Shown here: positions 1-10,424 of the stretch, one piece after another
How the letters are laid out: every line of letters begins with the position of its first letter
How positions within the stretch are numbered: position 1 is the stretch's first letter
Assembly: GCA_045643185.1 (NCBI GenBank)
Contig: JAZUKH010000279.1
Coordinates: 1-64,000, forward strand
Reading direction: 5' to 3'
DNA length: 64,000 nt
DNA from: RGIG464 sp045643185
GTDB lineage: Bacteria > Myxococcota_A > Bradymonadia > UBA4248
Position numbers and translations under genes: made by a program
Notes under the pieces: generated by a model
Told to the model about the DNA's origin: nothing
What the model saw: only the letters and a program-made list of their open reading frames with translations
Database searches by the model: none

Positions 1-55
1 CCGTGGCGGAAAATCTTAATACAATCCGTGCCGGCAGTCCGTCGGCATACCTCGT

Positions 56-85
56 GCGGCGGTACTCTACAGTTCCGCCGCTTTT
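56..85 (+). terminator. possible terminator upstream of gspE
   Basis: A 7-bp GC stem (56-62 with 75-81) is followed by four T. A reading frame entering from the left edge ends at the TAA at 17-19, so this hairpin could terminate an upstream gene. Too little of that gene is visible to name it. The T tract is short, so this is a weak call. Confidence 0.35.
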
Positions 86-130
86 CTGTATTGGCAAACT
101 CAATCGCTCATTCTCCTCAAAGGTATAAAT

Positions 131-1855
<1,725 letters not shown>

Positions 1856-1894
1856 CCAAACTTGCCCTACACAACATAAAATCAGGATTAAGCT

Positions 1895-3133
1895 ATGGCG
1901 CTATACCAATACAAAGGCTACGGCACGAGCGGCAAAAACGCCGGTCGTGAAATGACAGGCACGAAGGAAGCACCCAACAAGCAAGCTCTTCGCGAACTCC
2001 TTCTCAAACAGGGCATCGCTCTTTCCGAGGCGAAAGAAAAAAACCAGATCGCCAAAGAAAAAGCGGCTGCTTCCAAGATCAAACTGCAGATCGGCACCGG
2101 TATCAGCAAACAGGATATCAAAAACTTCACGAGTCAGTTCTCGACATTGCAGCACGCATCGATCCCACTCGTCGAATGCCTCACCTCGCTCACCGATCAG
2201 ATGGAGAACGAGGCGTTCCGCACAGTCCTTGCCGACATCAAAACGAAGGTCTGTGAAGGCACAAGTTTGGCGGCAGCCATGGCGGACCATCCCAAAGTCT
2301 TTGATACGCTCTATGTCAGCATGATTCGCGCGGGTGAATCGTCGGGTAGCCTCGACGTCGTCCTACAGCGTTTAGTGGACTTTTTGGATAGCCAGCTCCG
2401 TTTGCGCTCCAAGATCATCGGCGCCATGGTCTACCCGATCATCATGATCGTCATCGGCGTCGTCCTTCTGTCGATCATCTTCATCTTCGTCGTGCCCCGT
2501 CTCACCAAGATGTTCGATCAGCAATCCAAGGAGCTGCCTGGCATCACCCAGTTGTTGCTCAACGTCGCTTACGTCTTCCAAAACTTCTGGTGGTTGCTCA
2601 TCATGATTTTTGTTGGCTTGTACTTCGCCTTCAAAAAGTGGGTAGCGACCGACAGCGGACACAAAACTTGGGACCGATTTAAGCTCAAAGCCCCGATCGT
2701 TGGCAAAGTGACGCGTTTAACAGCCCTCTCCCGTTTTGCCAAAACGCTTGCAACCTTATTGGCCTCTGGCGTGCCCTTGCTCGATGCCCTAAAGATCGTG
2801 CGCTCGATCCTTGGCAACGAAATACTCGCCAAGGTCGTGGACACCGCCCATGAAAGCATTCGAGAAGGTGAGTCACTCTCGACTCCGCTCAAACGCTCGG
2901 GCGAATTCCCGCTCCTCATGACCAACATGATCGCCAGTGGTGAAAAAGCCGGTGAGCTCGAAGCCATGCTCAACAACGTCGCTGACGAATACGAGTCACA
3001 GGTCAATACCAGCGTCGAAGCCCTGACCTCGCTCCTCGAACCGCTCATGATCGTCGTCATGGGTGGCACCATCGGCTTCGTCGTTATCGCCATCATGCTA
3101 CCGATCATGCAGCTCTCGGATGGTTTCGGCTAA
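1895..3133 (+). CDS. gspF: GspF/PilC-type inner-membrane platform protein
   Basis: Polytopic inner-membrane platform protein that couples the GspE ATPase to pseudopilin assembly. At 412 residues it has the usual family length, with two repeated cytoplasmic T2SSF domains (about 120-245 and 270-395). Membrane segments lie near 172-202, 225-245 and 382-406. The N-terminal YQYKGYGTSGKNAGREMTG is the typical GspF opening. A Lys-rich linker spans residues 45-70. It is probably co-transcribed with gspE. A 158-base gap separates it from gspG, so the pseudopilin may also have its own promoter. Confidence 0.94.
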   Translation: MALYQYKGYGTSGKNAGREMTGTKEAPNKQALRELLLKQGIALSEAKEKNQIAKEKAAASKIKLQIGTGISKQDIKNFTSQFSTLQHASIPLVECLTSLTDQMENEAFRTVLADIKTKVCEGTSLAAAMADHPKVFDTLYVSMIRAGESSGSLDVVLQRLVDFLDSQLRLRSKIIGAMVYPIIMIVIGVVLLSIIFIFVVPRLTKMFDQQSKELPGITQLLLNVAYVFQNFWWLLIMIFVGLYFAFKKWVATDSGHKTWDRFKLKAPIVGKVTRLTALSRFAKTLATLLASGVPLLDALKIVRSILGNEILAKVVDTAHESIREGESLSTPLKRSGEFPLLMTNMIASGEKAGELEAMLNNVADEYESQVNTSVEALTSLLEPLMIVVMGGTIGFVVIAIMLPIMQLSDGFG

Positions 3134-3291
3134 CAATTCGACACATTCATGCTCTTGTCAATCGGAGCACGCACAGCTATAACACCCCTCGTTTTTTTGG
3201 GGCATAAAACCCGATTTTTTGACGTTTTCAATCAAAATGCAGCCTATTGTCGCTGCTACCTGTTTTCACATTCCTACTTTGGAGTCACGTT

Positions 3292-3714
3292 ATGAATGAA
3301 TTTCTCAAAGCCCTGCGCGAACACAAATCCTCTGCGGATCGCTTTAACCGCGCTGGTATGACCCTTATCGAAATCATGATCGTTATCACGCTCATGGCTG
3401 CCTTAATGACCGTTATCGGTTACAACGTCATCGGCACCGCTGACCGTGGTTACGTCAAAATGGCCGAAATGGATCTCAACTCCTTCAAAGGCGCCTGCAA
3501 CCAATACAGAACGTTCTACAAAAAATATCCGAATAGCCTCGAAGACTTGATCAAAACGCCCGATAACAACCCGATCCTTGACGCCGAAGAAGTTCAGAAA
3601 GATCCTTGGGATAACGACTACATCTTCGAGAAGAATGGCACCAAGATCAAGATCTATTCAATGGGTCCGGATAGCCTCGAAAATACTGAAGACGACGTCG
3701 TCATCAACTTCTAA
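3292..3714 (+). CDS. gspG: major pseudopilin GspG-like
   Basis: Major pseudopilin of the T2SS pseudopilus, about 140 residues. The prepilin peptidase site is RAG/MTLIE near residue 22, with a conserved Glu at mature position 5 and a hydrophobic helix IMIVITLMAALMTVIGYNV. The leader before the site is about 22 residues, longer than average. The C-terminal part has YPNSLEDL, DPWDNDY and SMGPDSLENTEDD, matching the calcium-site end of GspG and distinguishing it from pilin PilA. I chose ATG 3292 because GGAG lies 6 bases upstream; an in-frame TTG 45 bases earlier is unlikely. A strong terminator follows. Confidence 0.92.
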   Translation: MNEFLKALREHKSSADRFNRAGMTLIEIMIVITLMAALMTVIGYNVIGTADRGYVKMAEMDLNSFKGACNQYRTFYKKYPNSLEDLIKTPDNNPILDAEEVQKDPWDNDYIFEKNGTKIKIYSMGPDSLENTEDDVVINF

Positions 3715-3732
3715 TTCATTCTAAATTCACTC

Positions 3733-3760
3733 AAAAGCGGCTTTCGAGCCGCTTTTTTTG
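3733..3760 (+). terminator. intrinsic terminator after gspG
   Basis: Perfect 10-bp stem (3733-3742 with 3747-3756), a TTCG tetraloop and a T7 run, 18 bases after the gspG stop. This is a textbook Rho-independent terminator closing the gspE-F-G unit. Confidence 0.93.
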
Positions 3761-3972
3761 TACGCCTGCACACTGCAGGCCCAGGCCTGCTCAAAAACAA
3801 AATATTCAAGAATAAACAAACAAACTAAAAAAATGATAATCCCCATCTAAGTTGAAACGATCCAACGCCTCAAAAAACGAAATTTCACGCCGAACTGAAC
3901 TGAAATCGTGTATACTGCGCAAGCATTTTTATGTGCATGGATTCACAACGTCAAAACAGAAGGAGCGATTGC

Positions 3973-5451
3973 ATGAACATCTTAATGGTTGCCTCTGAAG
4001 CTGTTCCGTTTGCCAAAACGGGTGGTCTTGCTGATGTCGCTGGTGTCCTGCCGAAATTCCTCAAACAACTTGGTCACGACGTTCGCGTCGTGATGCCGTG
4101 TTACAGCAAGATCGACAAGCAAAAATACGGCCTCAAGCCGATCCCCGGCGCATTAGGCGTGTGGATGGGCGTCTTTGGCGAGTTTTGGTGTGAAATTTTT
4201 GAATCCACGTTGCCCGATAGCGAAGTTCCGATCTATTTTATCTCGTACGATCGCTTTTTTGCCCGTCCAAGCCTGTATAACGAAGCAAACGGCGAAGGCT
4301 TTCAGGACAACGACAACCGCTTTGTATTTTTATCGCGTGCGGCGCTTCAGGTCTGCAAAAAAGTCGGTTTTTCGCCCGACGTCGTGCACGCAAACGACTG
4401 GCATACAGCTGCGGTGCCGATTTTCCTCAACACGGCCTACAAAGATGACCCGATGTTTGCCAACACAGCCTCGATCCTGACGATCCACAACATGGAATAC
4501 CAGGGACGCTACTATGCCGACCTCATGAAAGTGCTCGACATTGGCTGGGAACACTTCAACCACCTCGAACTGGAGTGGCACAACTGCTGTAACCTTCTGA
4601 AAGGCGGTCTCTACCACGCAACGCTTTTCAACGCCGTGAGCCACGGATATGCCGAAGAGATCAAAACGCCGCAGTTTGGCCATGGTCTTGACGGCGTCGT
4701 TCGCGACCGCGCCGATGCGCTCCGCGGCATCGTCAACGGCATCGACTACACCGTCTGGAATCCGTCCATTGACACGCTGATTCCAGCCAACTACGACTGG
4801 GGCAATATGTCCGGCAAATCGGTCTGCAAAGGCGCCCTTCAGGTGCGTCTTGGCCTGGAATGTCGCGAAGATCGCCCGCTTTTCGGTGTGGTCTGCCGAC
4901 TAGTCGACCAAAAAGGCATTCGTCTGCTCGCGCAGATCTTTGAACGTCTCATGCAACTCGACCTTCAGATCGCGCTTCTTGGCAGCGGCGAAGCCTGGGC
5001 ACACGGCTTCCTCAACCAGATGGCCGCGCGCTATCCCGGAAAATTCGGGCTTTATCTTGGCTACGACGAATCCCTTGCCCACCAGATCGAAGCGGGCGCC
5101 GATTTCTTCCTCATGCCCAGCGTCTTCGAGCCCTGCGGCCTCAATCAACTCTACAGCCTGCGTTACGGCGCCATCCCCATCGTACACGCCGTCGGTGGCC
5201 TCAACGACACCGTCGAAAACTTCGACGAATACTGGAACTGCGGCACCGGCTTCAAATACCAGGATCAAACCGCAGACGCCCTCTACAACACCATCGGCTG
5301 GGCACTCAGCACTTGGTATCATCGCCCCGATTGCATCGAAAAACTCCGCGAAAACGGCATGAACAAAGTCTTTTCGTGGGAAGGCAGTGCAAACCAGTAC
5401 ATTGAGCTCTATCGAGAAGCCATCCAACGCAAAACGGGACATGCACGCTAG
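3973..5451 (+). CDS. glgA: glycogen synthase (GT5)
   Basis: Transfers glucose from ADP-glucose to a growing alpha-1,4-glucan in cytoplasmic glycogen synthesis. The 492 residues match the bacterial GlgA length. The N-terminal donor motif KTGGLADVAGVLP begins near residue 15. IVNGIDYTVWNPSID and the C-terminal PSVFEPCGLNQLYSLRYG region (Glu of the retaining GT-B fold) are present. I chose ATG 3973 because AGGAG lies 8 bases upstream and the protein then begins MNILMVASEAVPF, the family N-terminus; an earlier in-frame ATG at 3931 has no ribosome site. A -10-like TATACT sits at 3911. No other glg gene is nearby. Confidence 0.95.
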   Translation: MNILMVASEAVPFAKTGGLADVAGVLPKFLKQLGHDVRVVMPCYSKIDKQKYGLKPIPGALGVWMGVFGEFWCEIFESTLPDSEVPIYFISYDRFFARPSLYNEANGEGFQDNDNRFVFLSRAALQVCKKVGFSPDVVHANDWHTAAVPIFLNTAYKDDPMFANTASILTIHNMEYQGRYYADLMKVLDIGWEHFNHLELEWHNCCNLLKGGLYHATLFNAVSHGYAEEIKTPQFGHGLDGVVRDRADALRGIVNGIDYTVWNPSIDTLIPANYDWGNMSGKSVCKGALQVRLGLECREDRPLFGVVCRLVDQKGIRLLAQIFERLMQLDLQIALLGSGEAWAHGFLNQMAARYPGKFGLYLGYDESLAHQIEAGADFFLMPSVFEPCGLNQLYSLRYGAIPIVHAVGGLNDTVENFDEYWNCGTGFKYQDQTADALYNTIGWALSTWYHRPDCIEKLRENGMNKVFSWEGSANQYIELYREAIQRKTGHAR

Positions 5452-5500
5452 ACTTTCAAATCAATGCTTGAATTCATAGGAAAACTCTGATTATGTATAA

Positions 5501-5584
5501 GGAAGAGGGGAAAGCCTTCCCCTACGCGGCTATTGGCGACGCCAATACGCCGCTACCCCTTCTGCCTGCGGCGCTTCCAACAGG
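5501..5584 (-). repeat. composite REP-like palindrome, copy R1
   Basis: On the minus strand this reads GAAGGGGTAG, then the bulged hairpin GCGGC-G-TATTGGC/GCCAATA-GCCGC, then GTAGGGGAAGGCTTTCCCCT, which is itself a hairpin. The same layout recurs at 15909-15981, 21082-21175 and 50688-50804. It lies between glgA and the next gene. Confidence 0.85.
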
Positions 5585-5621
5585 TTAATCAGCCTTTCCG
5601 TTCAATTTTTGGAGATTATAA

Positions 5622-6014
5622 ATGGCTTATCTTGAACTTGACCTAAAAGAAATCGAAGTTGAATACGTGGCTCCCCACATTTCAACAGGCATGGAACGCA
5701 TCACCCTCATGCTGACGATCGTCCGCGGCGCCCGAGGCAAACGCAAACTTCTGGGTGAAGCATTTGTCCGTACGGTCTATCAACCGCTCATCCACTTCAA
5801 AGTATTTGACGAAGTCAGCGTCGAATCACTTTTCACGCGTTTTTTGCAGCAACTGATCCACCGTGGTTATCGTCCCATCCAATATCGCGAAAAAGATCTG
5901 GATGAACATCTGTCACCCTGGAAACCTTGCGATATGAGCGCACTCGACAGCAGCGACCTTGACCGCGCTGAAGAAGCTGGTATGAACATCGGCGAAAACT
6001 TCGAAGATTTTTAG
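5622..6014 (+). CDS. hypothetical protein, 130 aa
   Basis: Unrecognised soluble protein of 130 residues with no signal peptide or membrane segment. It looks like a compact alpha/beta fold (LELDLKEIEVEYVAP, then a basic RGARGKRKLL stretch near 37-45) with an acidic C-terminus. The ATG is preceded by GGAG at 8 bases. A repeat separates it from glgA and a terminator follows, so it is probably transcribed alone or by read-through from glgA. Normal codon use and good signals make it a likely real gene; no function can be given. Confidence 0.75.
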   Translation: MAYLELDLKEIEVEYVAPHISTGMERITLMLTIVRGARGKRKLLGEAFVRTVYQPLIHFKVFDEVSVESLFTRFLQQLIHRGYRPIQYREKDLDEHLSPWKPCDMSALDSSDLDRAEEAGMNIGENFEDF

Positions 6015-6023
6015 CATCATCAA

Positions 6024-6052
6024 CGGCAGGCTTAACCGCCTGCCGCTTTTTT
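6024..6052 (+). terminator. intrinsic terminator
   Basis: 8-bp stem CGGCAGGC (6024-6031) with GCCTGCCG (6038-6045), 6-base loop, then a T-rich tail, 9 bases after the stop of the 130-residue gene. Confidence 0.88.
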
Positions 6053-6073
6053 GTCTCAAACACGCTTGACGAT

Positions 6074-6171
6074 GCCTGCAAACTGGCAGGCGTTGCGGGG
6101 CGCGAGCCCCGCACGGGGGGTAGCGGCGTATTTGCTTTGCAAATAGCCGCGCAGGGGGAGTCGGCCCCCGG
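6074..6171 (+). repeat. composite REP-like palindrome, copy R2 (divergent)
   Basis: Left arm with CTGGCAGGCG and a GCGGGG/CCCCGC hairpin, then GTAGCGGC-G-TATTTGC/GCAAATA-GCCGC with the same single bulged base as the other copies, then a GGGGG/CCCCC hairpin. It has the same three-part plan as 15909-15981 but diverged arms. Confidence 0.78.
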
Positions 6172-6243
6172 ATACTTCTGATCTTAAAGTGCCATAACCT
6201 GGTCGCGACCATTGTATGCCGCACCGATTTATCTTTTTGTGCC

Positions 6244-7806
6244 ATGATCGACGTAATTTTTGAAAACGATGACATCCTTGTTGTGAACAAACCCACGGGC
6301 ATTCCCACGCACGCCCCGAATGACGAAAAAAAAGGCGTCGTCGAGCTGCTGCAGGACGAACGCGGCATAAAACTCGGCGTGCACAGTCGACTGGATGAAG
6401 GCACGAGCGGCACGCTCGCGTTTTCGAAATCAAGACTGGGTGCTGAAATGCTCACAAAAGCCTTCGAACTCAAAGACGTTCGCAAGTATTACTACGCGAT
6501 CGTGTGCGGCAAACCGGCCAAAGACGCGGGCGAGTGGTGTCACAAGCTGACACATCAAAACGGCGTGACGTTTGAAGACGAGAAGGGGAAGGTTGCGAAA
6601 TGCAAATACCGCGTTGTGACCACGTGCGCCCCCTTCACGCTGCTTGAGCTGCAGCTTCTGACGGGCATGACGCACCAACTGCGCGTGCAATGCGCCCTTG
6701 AAGGCATGCCGATTCTGGGCGACGCGCTGTACGGCGGCGGCGATCAAGCGCCGCGCCTGTGCCTGCATGCGCACAAACTCATTTTGATGAGCGAAAAAAA
6801 TCTGCCGCACTTTGTCGCGCCACTGCCTGACATCATGGTCAAACCAAGTCCAGAGAAGCTGTTCAACTTTATTTTTAAGTCGATTGCCGGACGACTTGGC
6901 GCCATGCCTGCGACCGAAGCGATCCGCGTTGCGGTGCCGCAGCACTCCGGGGTGCCTGAGATCCTCGTCGAAAAACTTGCCAACACATTGCTCGTGCGCC
7001 ACCTGGAACCGGCCAAAACCTCGTTGTGGACGGCTGCGTCGCTCGAAGCGCTCATGCGCGTGGCTGACCGAGTGTTTAAATGCAGCCAGAATGCCTATCG
7101 CGTGCACGAATCGCCCGAAAAGTCGAAAGCCTGTCGCGCCTTCGAGCGGGCGTTTGACCAAACGCCTGAACCATTCACGGCGACAGAACTGGGTCAAAAA
7201 TACACGTTTGACCTGACGGGCAATGCCGTGGGCCTCTATCTCGATCAGCGTGAAAACCGTGACTGGGTCATCAAAAATGCCCACGGCAACGTGCTGAATC
7301 TGTTTGCCTATACGTGTGCGTTCTCACTTTGTGCCGCGAAAGCCCAGGCTACGACGGGCACGGTCAGCATCGACGCGGCAAAAGCCGCGCTCAATCGCGG
7401 ACGAACAAACTTTGAAGAAAACGGTCTTTCGCTCGACGGGCATCGTTTTATCGTCGAAGATGCCCAGAAATACCTCGATCGATGCGCCAAAAATGGCACC
7501 CAGTTCGACACGATCATTTGTGATCCACCCAGCTTTGGGCGTTCGGGCAAAGTCGTGTTTTCGCTCGACGACGCGCTGGAAGACCTCGTGATGGGCTGTG
7601 TCCGTGTTGCTGCCCCCGGCGCCACGATCCTGTTCTGCATCAATCACCGAAAGATCCGCTTGTCGCGCTTCAAACAGGCTTTCGAAAAAGCACTCAACGC
7701 CTGTCAAAAACGCACGGCAGCCTTTGAAGCGTTCATCAACGATGACGCGTGTGGTCCGCTCGGCGTTGGCACCGACCTCAAAACCATTCGCGTCACGCTC
7801 AAATAA
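6244..7806 (+). CDS. RluA-type pseudouridine synthase fused to RlmI-like methyltransferase
   Basis: A 520-residue protein that appears to join two RNA-modifying enzymes. Residues about 1-215 are RluA-family pseudouridine synthase: VVNKPTGIPTHA, catalytic Asp in HSRLDEGTSG near 40-49, and GMTHQLRVQCALEGMPILGD near 140-159. Residues about 290-520 are a class I SAM methyltransferase of RlmI/RlmK type: YTFDLTGNAVGLYLDQREN, NLFAYTCAFSL, and the NPPY-like DPPSFGRSG near 425. Substrates are probably rRNA or tRNA sites (inference from family). The ATG at 6244 lacks a clear Shine-Dalgarno, but the N-terminus fits the family. A frameshift joining two genes is unlikely because the frame is continuous across the linker. 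Confidence 0.85.
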   Translation: MIDVIFENDDILVVNKPTGIPTHAPNDEKKGVVELLQDERGIKLGVHSRLDEGTSGTLAFSKSRLGAEMLTKAFELKDVRKYYYAIVCGKPAKDAGEWCHKLTHQNGVTFEDEKGKVAKCKYRVVTTCAPFTLLELQLLTGMTHQLRVQCALEGMPILGDALYGGGDQAPRLCLHAHKLILMSEKNLPHFVAPLPDIMVKPSPEKLFNFIFKSIAGRLGAMPATEAIRVAVPQHSGVPEILVEKLANTLLVRHLEPAKTSLWTAASLEALMRVADRVFKCSQNAYRVHESPEKSKACRAFERAFDQTPEPFTATELGQKYTFDLTGNAVGLYLDQRENRDWVIKNAHGNVLNLFAYTCAFSLCAAKAQATTGTVSIDAAKAALNRGRTNFEENGLSLDGHRFIVEDAQKYLDRCAKNGTQFDTIICDPPSFGRSGKVVFSLDDALEDLVMGCVRVAAPGATILFCINHRKIRLSRFKQAFEKALNACQKRTAAFEAFINDDACGPLGVGTDLKTIRVTLK

Positions 7807-7822
7807 ACTCAATTAAAATAGA

Positions 7823-7856
7823 TGAGTTTTGGCGCCGACACACGTCGGCGCACTCA
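7823..7856. terminator. hairpin between convergent genes
   Basis: 8-bp stem GCGCCGAC/GTCGGCGC (7832-7839 with 7844-7851) plus an outer TGAGT/ACTCA pair. It lies between a plus-strand and a minus-strand gene ending head-on. Neither side has a good T tract, so a bidirectional terminator role is only probable. Confidence 0.5.
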
Positions 7857-7857
7857 C

Positions 7858-8904
7858 CTAGGCGTGCGGCAGCATACACGTCACAAAACAAAGTGCCGAC
7901 GCACAATCAAACTCGATCTCGCTGAACTGCGCCGAGATCATGCCAGACTCACCCGTCGCAAACGCCATTGACGATTCCGCGCTACGACAGGTACAACGGC
8001 CTTCCAACGTAATCAGGCTCTTGAGCTCAGAGGGCAACGACAAAGTCGCGCGCCCCGTTCCCTGAAGCACGAAAAACACGAGCTCGTTGCGTATTGTAAT
8101 TTTGCGAACACAGAACGACGGCGTCTCAACGACCGACACAGCCGGCAGCACAAAGTCGTCTGCCGCCATGACGTTGCGCTCAAGATTCACCCAGTTCAGC
8201 CCGGCCTCAACGTGAAGCGGCCGATACGCACCGTTTTCATCCAACGAGCCCTCGGCATTATAGCGTCGATTCCAGTCATACAAGCGTAGCGTCAGACCAT
8301 TCTTACCCGGCTTCATGACCTGCGGTTCGACGACCGACACGCCCTTCCCCAGGGCGTGCACGACACCTGGTGGTATCATCACCATTTCGTGGGCATGAAC
8401 CGGCACAAAACGCAAGTCATCGCGCAGATCACCGTGCGAGTAAAGCGTCTCACGAAGCCTGTCTAACGTCACATGCGGTTGAAAACCAAGATAGATACCG
8501 GCATTCGGTTCGGCGTGAAGCACGTACCAGGCTTCCCACTTGCCCGACATGCCTTGTTCAGCGATCTCGGCTTCGACAGGCGGATGAATTTGAACCGACA
8601 AGTCCATCGCCGCGTCGATCGTTTTGATCAGCATCGGCGTGCTCTTGCCCCAGTGCGAAATGTGACCCGCGCTCAACCACGAAGCGGATTCAGTATCCAA
8701 AATGTCATATAGCGGACGATCCGTCTCAAGTTCACGGGACGGAAATTCTTTGAAAACTGAAAAATCCCACGATTCGCCCACAGGTTTATCAAACTGAGCC
8801 CAGCGTTCGCCTGCGCGGTACACGCGCGGAATGCGCTTACCGCCCCACGGCGTTCTTTGCGGACTCATAATATTATCATTGCGAAATTTAAGAATACCAA
8901 ACAT
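7858..8904 (-). CDS. manA: mannose-6-phosphate isomerase, class I
   Basis: Zinc enzyme interconverting mannose-6-phosphate and fructose-6-phosphate, feeding GDP-mannose or glycolysis. At 348 residues it matches the short (Bacillus-type) class I family. Features are PWGGKRIPRVY near 19-29, QIHPP with GKWEAWYVL (metal ligands) and PPGVVHALGKGVSVVEPQ. The start giving MFGILKF places the WGG motif at the family spacing. It lies 77 bases downstream of a glycosyltransferase on the same strand, so a mannose-sugar role in surface glycan synthesis is plausible. Confidence 0.92.
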   Translation of the reverse strand: MFGILKFRNDNIMSPQRTPWGGKRIPRVYRAGERWAQFDKPVGESWDFSVFKEFPSRELETDRPLYDILDTESASWLSAGHISHWGKSTPMLIKTIDAAMDLSVQIHPPVEAEIAEQGMSGKWEAWYVLHAEPNAGIYLGFQPHVTLDRLRETLYSHGDLRDDLRFVPVHAHEMVMIPPGVVHALGKGVSVVEPQVMKPGKNGLTLRLYDWNRRYNAEGSLDENGAYRPLHVEAGLNWVNLERNVMAADDFVLPAVSVVETPSFCVRKITIRNELVFFVLQGTGRATLSLPSELKSLITLEGRCTCRSAESSMAFATGESGMISAQFSEIEFDCASALCFVTCMLPHA

Positions 8905-8981
8905 GAATTTACCAAATCAGCCCATACAAAAAGCACAACACAGCCCTAGGCTGCGCTCAAACAACCAACATTTCTTCTAAT

Positions 8982-10085
8982 TTATTGCTTTGACCCACTA
9001 AAATCGAAGAGTTGTTCCCACTTCTCGCGGTTATTTTCCCAGGAATTCTCGGTTATCCAGGCCAATGCCTTATCGGCCTTTTGTGTGAGTGGTTCGCCTG
9101 CAGAAAGATCATTAAAGAAGTGAACGATGGCGTTTGTAAGTGCTTTCACATGTTCTTCGGGCGAGTCGTAGTTGTAAAACCATCCGACCTCGTCGTAATT
9201 TGGATTATCTTTGATACTGCCAATGAGCGGCATGATCATCGGCTTGTGATACGAACAAGCCATCCAGAACGTTCCGGAATTGAGCGAACTGCGCTGGTCA
9301 TAAGGCGCAACGAGCGCTTCAGCCAGATCTAAATAATCACCCAATTCTTCATTGGCCACATAGTCGATGTGAAAACGAACGAGATCCGACGTTTTTTCAA
9401 AAGCGTGGTTGAGCTCATCAATGTATTGTTTGGAGCTGCATTTTCCAACGATCAAAAGCGTGACATCACGTTTGCCCGTCTCTTCCACAGCTTTTTCGAA
9501 GCCTTCCAGCAGGATCTCGATATTTTTATAGGGCGCGATACTGCCCGAAAATAGCAAAACCTTGTGATCTTCCGGAATATTAAACTTTTTCTTAAGATCA
9601 GCCCCCGTGCGACCGTAGTTATTAAAGTAATCCCCATGAGGCACGACGACACATTTGTCACGATACGGCGCTACGATCGGCAAATCCAGGGATTCACGAC
9701 ACAACAAATGAATGCGCGAAGCATGTTTGGCAACCGTCTCCATGACTTTTTTAGAATACACATCGGTCGCCTTGTCATGCGCAACCTTATTGTGCAGCGT
9801 CCAAACGATGTTTTTGCCCGTCAAAGCGAAATAATACACAAACGCCTGACGCGCCCGACAAGAGATCATGCGCTCAAAGTCGTTTTTGCCTTTAACGCGC
9901 TCTATCCAGTTAAAATGCACCGTGTCACACGTAAACAGCGGCAACAAATAATGCGAGAGCAATTCGTCAGCGCCAACAACATCGTATGCCTTGGAAAGCA
10001 AATTCACAAGGTTGGGCAAATATAGATTGGCTGCCTTACGGGCAACCGGGTACATCAAAATTTGAGTTTTTTTAGATCTAGCCAT
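8982..10085 (-). CDS. GT4-type glycosyltransferase
   Basis: Cytoplasmic GT-B glycosyltransferase of 367 residues. The C-terminal half has the family 1/4 fold: KVLLFSGSIAPYKNIEILLEGF near 180-205 and TLLIVGKCSS near 215. The DLAEALVAPYDQRSSLNSGTFWMAC region near 270-295 replaces the usual acceptor-side Glu motif. The N-terminal half has VHFNWIERV and NIVWTLHNKVAHD, as in sugar transferases of surface polysaccharides. The substrate is unknown. manA follows on the same strand, hinting at mannose, but this is inference. Confidence 0.82.
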   Translation of the reverse strand: MARSKKTQILMYPVARKAANLYLPNLVNLLSKAYDVVGADELLSHYLLPLFTCDTVHFNWIERVKGKNDFERMISCRARQAFVYYFALTGKNIVWTLHNKVAHDKATDVYSKKVMETVAKHASRIHLLCRESLDLPIVAPYRDKCVVVPHGDYFNNYGRTGADLKKKFNIPEDHKVLLFSGSIAPYKNIEILLEGFEKAVEETGKRDVTLLIVGKCSSKQYIDELNHAFEKTSDLVRFHIDYVANEELGDYLDLAEALVAPYDQRSSLNSGTFWMACSYHKPMIMPLIGSIKDNPNYDEVGWFYNYDSPEEHVKALTNAIVHFFNDLSAGEPLTQKADKALAWITENSWENNREKWEQLFDFSGSKQ

Positions 10086-10424
10086 GATAGTTTTCAGTAT
10101 ATCTGTCTAAACACCGACCGCGTTGGTCAGCATTCAATGACATATAAAGCGTAGCGTGGGGCTATTCAGTTCGTTCAGTGCGCCACATGACGCATTGCGG
10201 CCCCAAAAGCACGCCCTTTTACATTCAATCCAGATTCCATTCAAACTTTATTACAAATCATGGCTTACAAACAGAACCGAGCGCCCTCAGCGACAGTACA
10301 TTCTTCAAATTGTGTCAGTTACAAGACGTATCATTTCAACCGTTGAATTAACAAAATTTGTCGATACACTGCTTGCCCATTCGGCAGTTGTGCCGGCAAT
10401 CACACAACGATATGGAGATGACTT
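10086..10424. other. intergenic region with no recognised feature
   Basis: 339 bases between divergent genes. It must hold promoters for the minus-strand glycosyltransferase and the plus-strand 674-residue gene. I see no convincing -35/-10 pair, hairpin or repeat. The only clear signal is GGAG before ATG 10425. Confidence 0.5.

Noticed and set aside
3163..3225. Terminator between gspF and gspG
   Set aside because: The CCCC...GGGG pair has only 4 bp and an internal T run; too weak to call.
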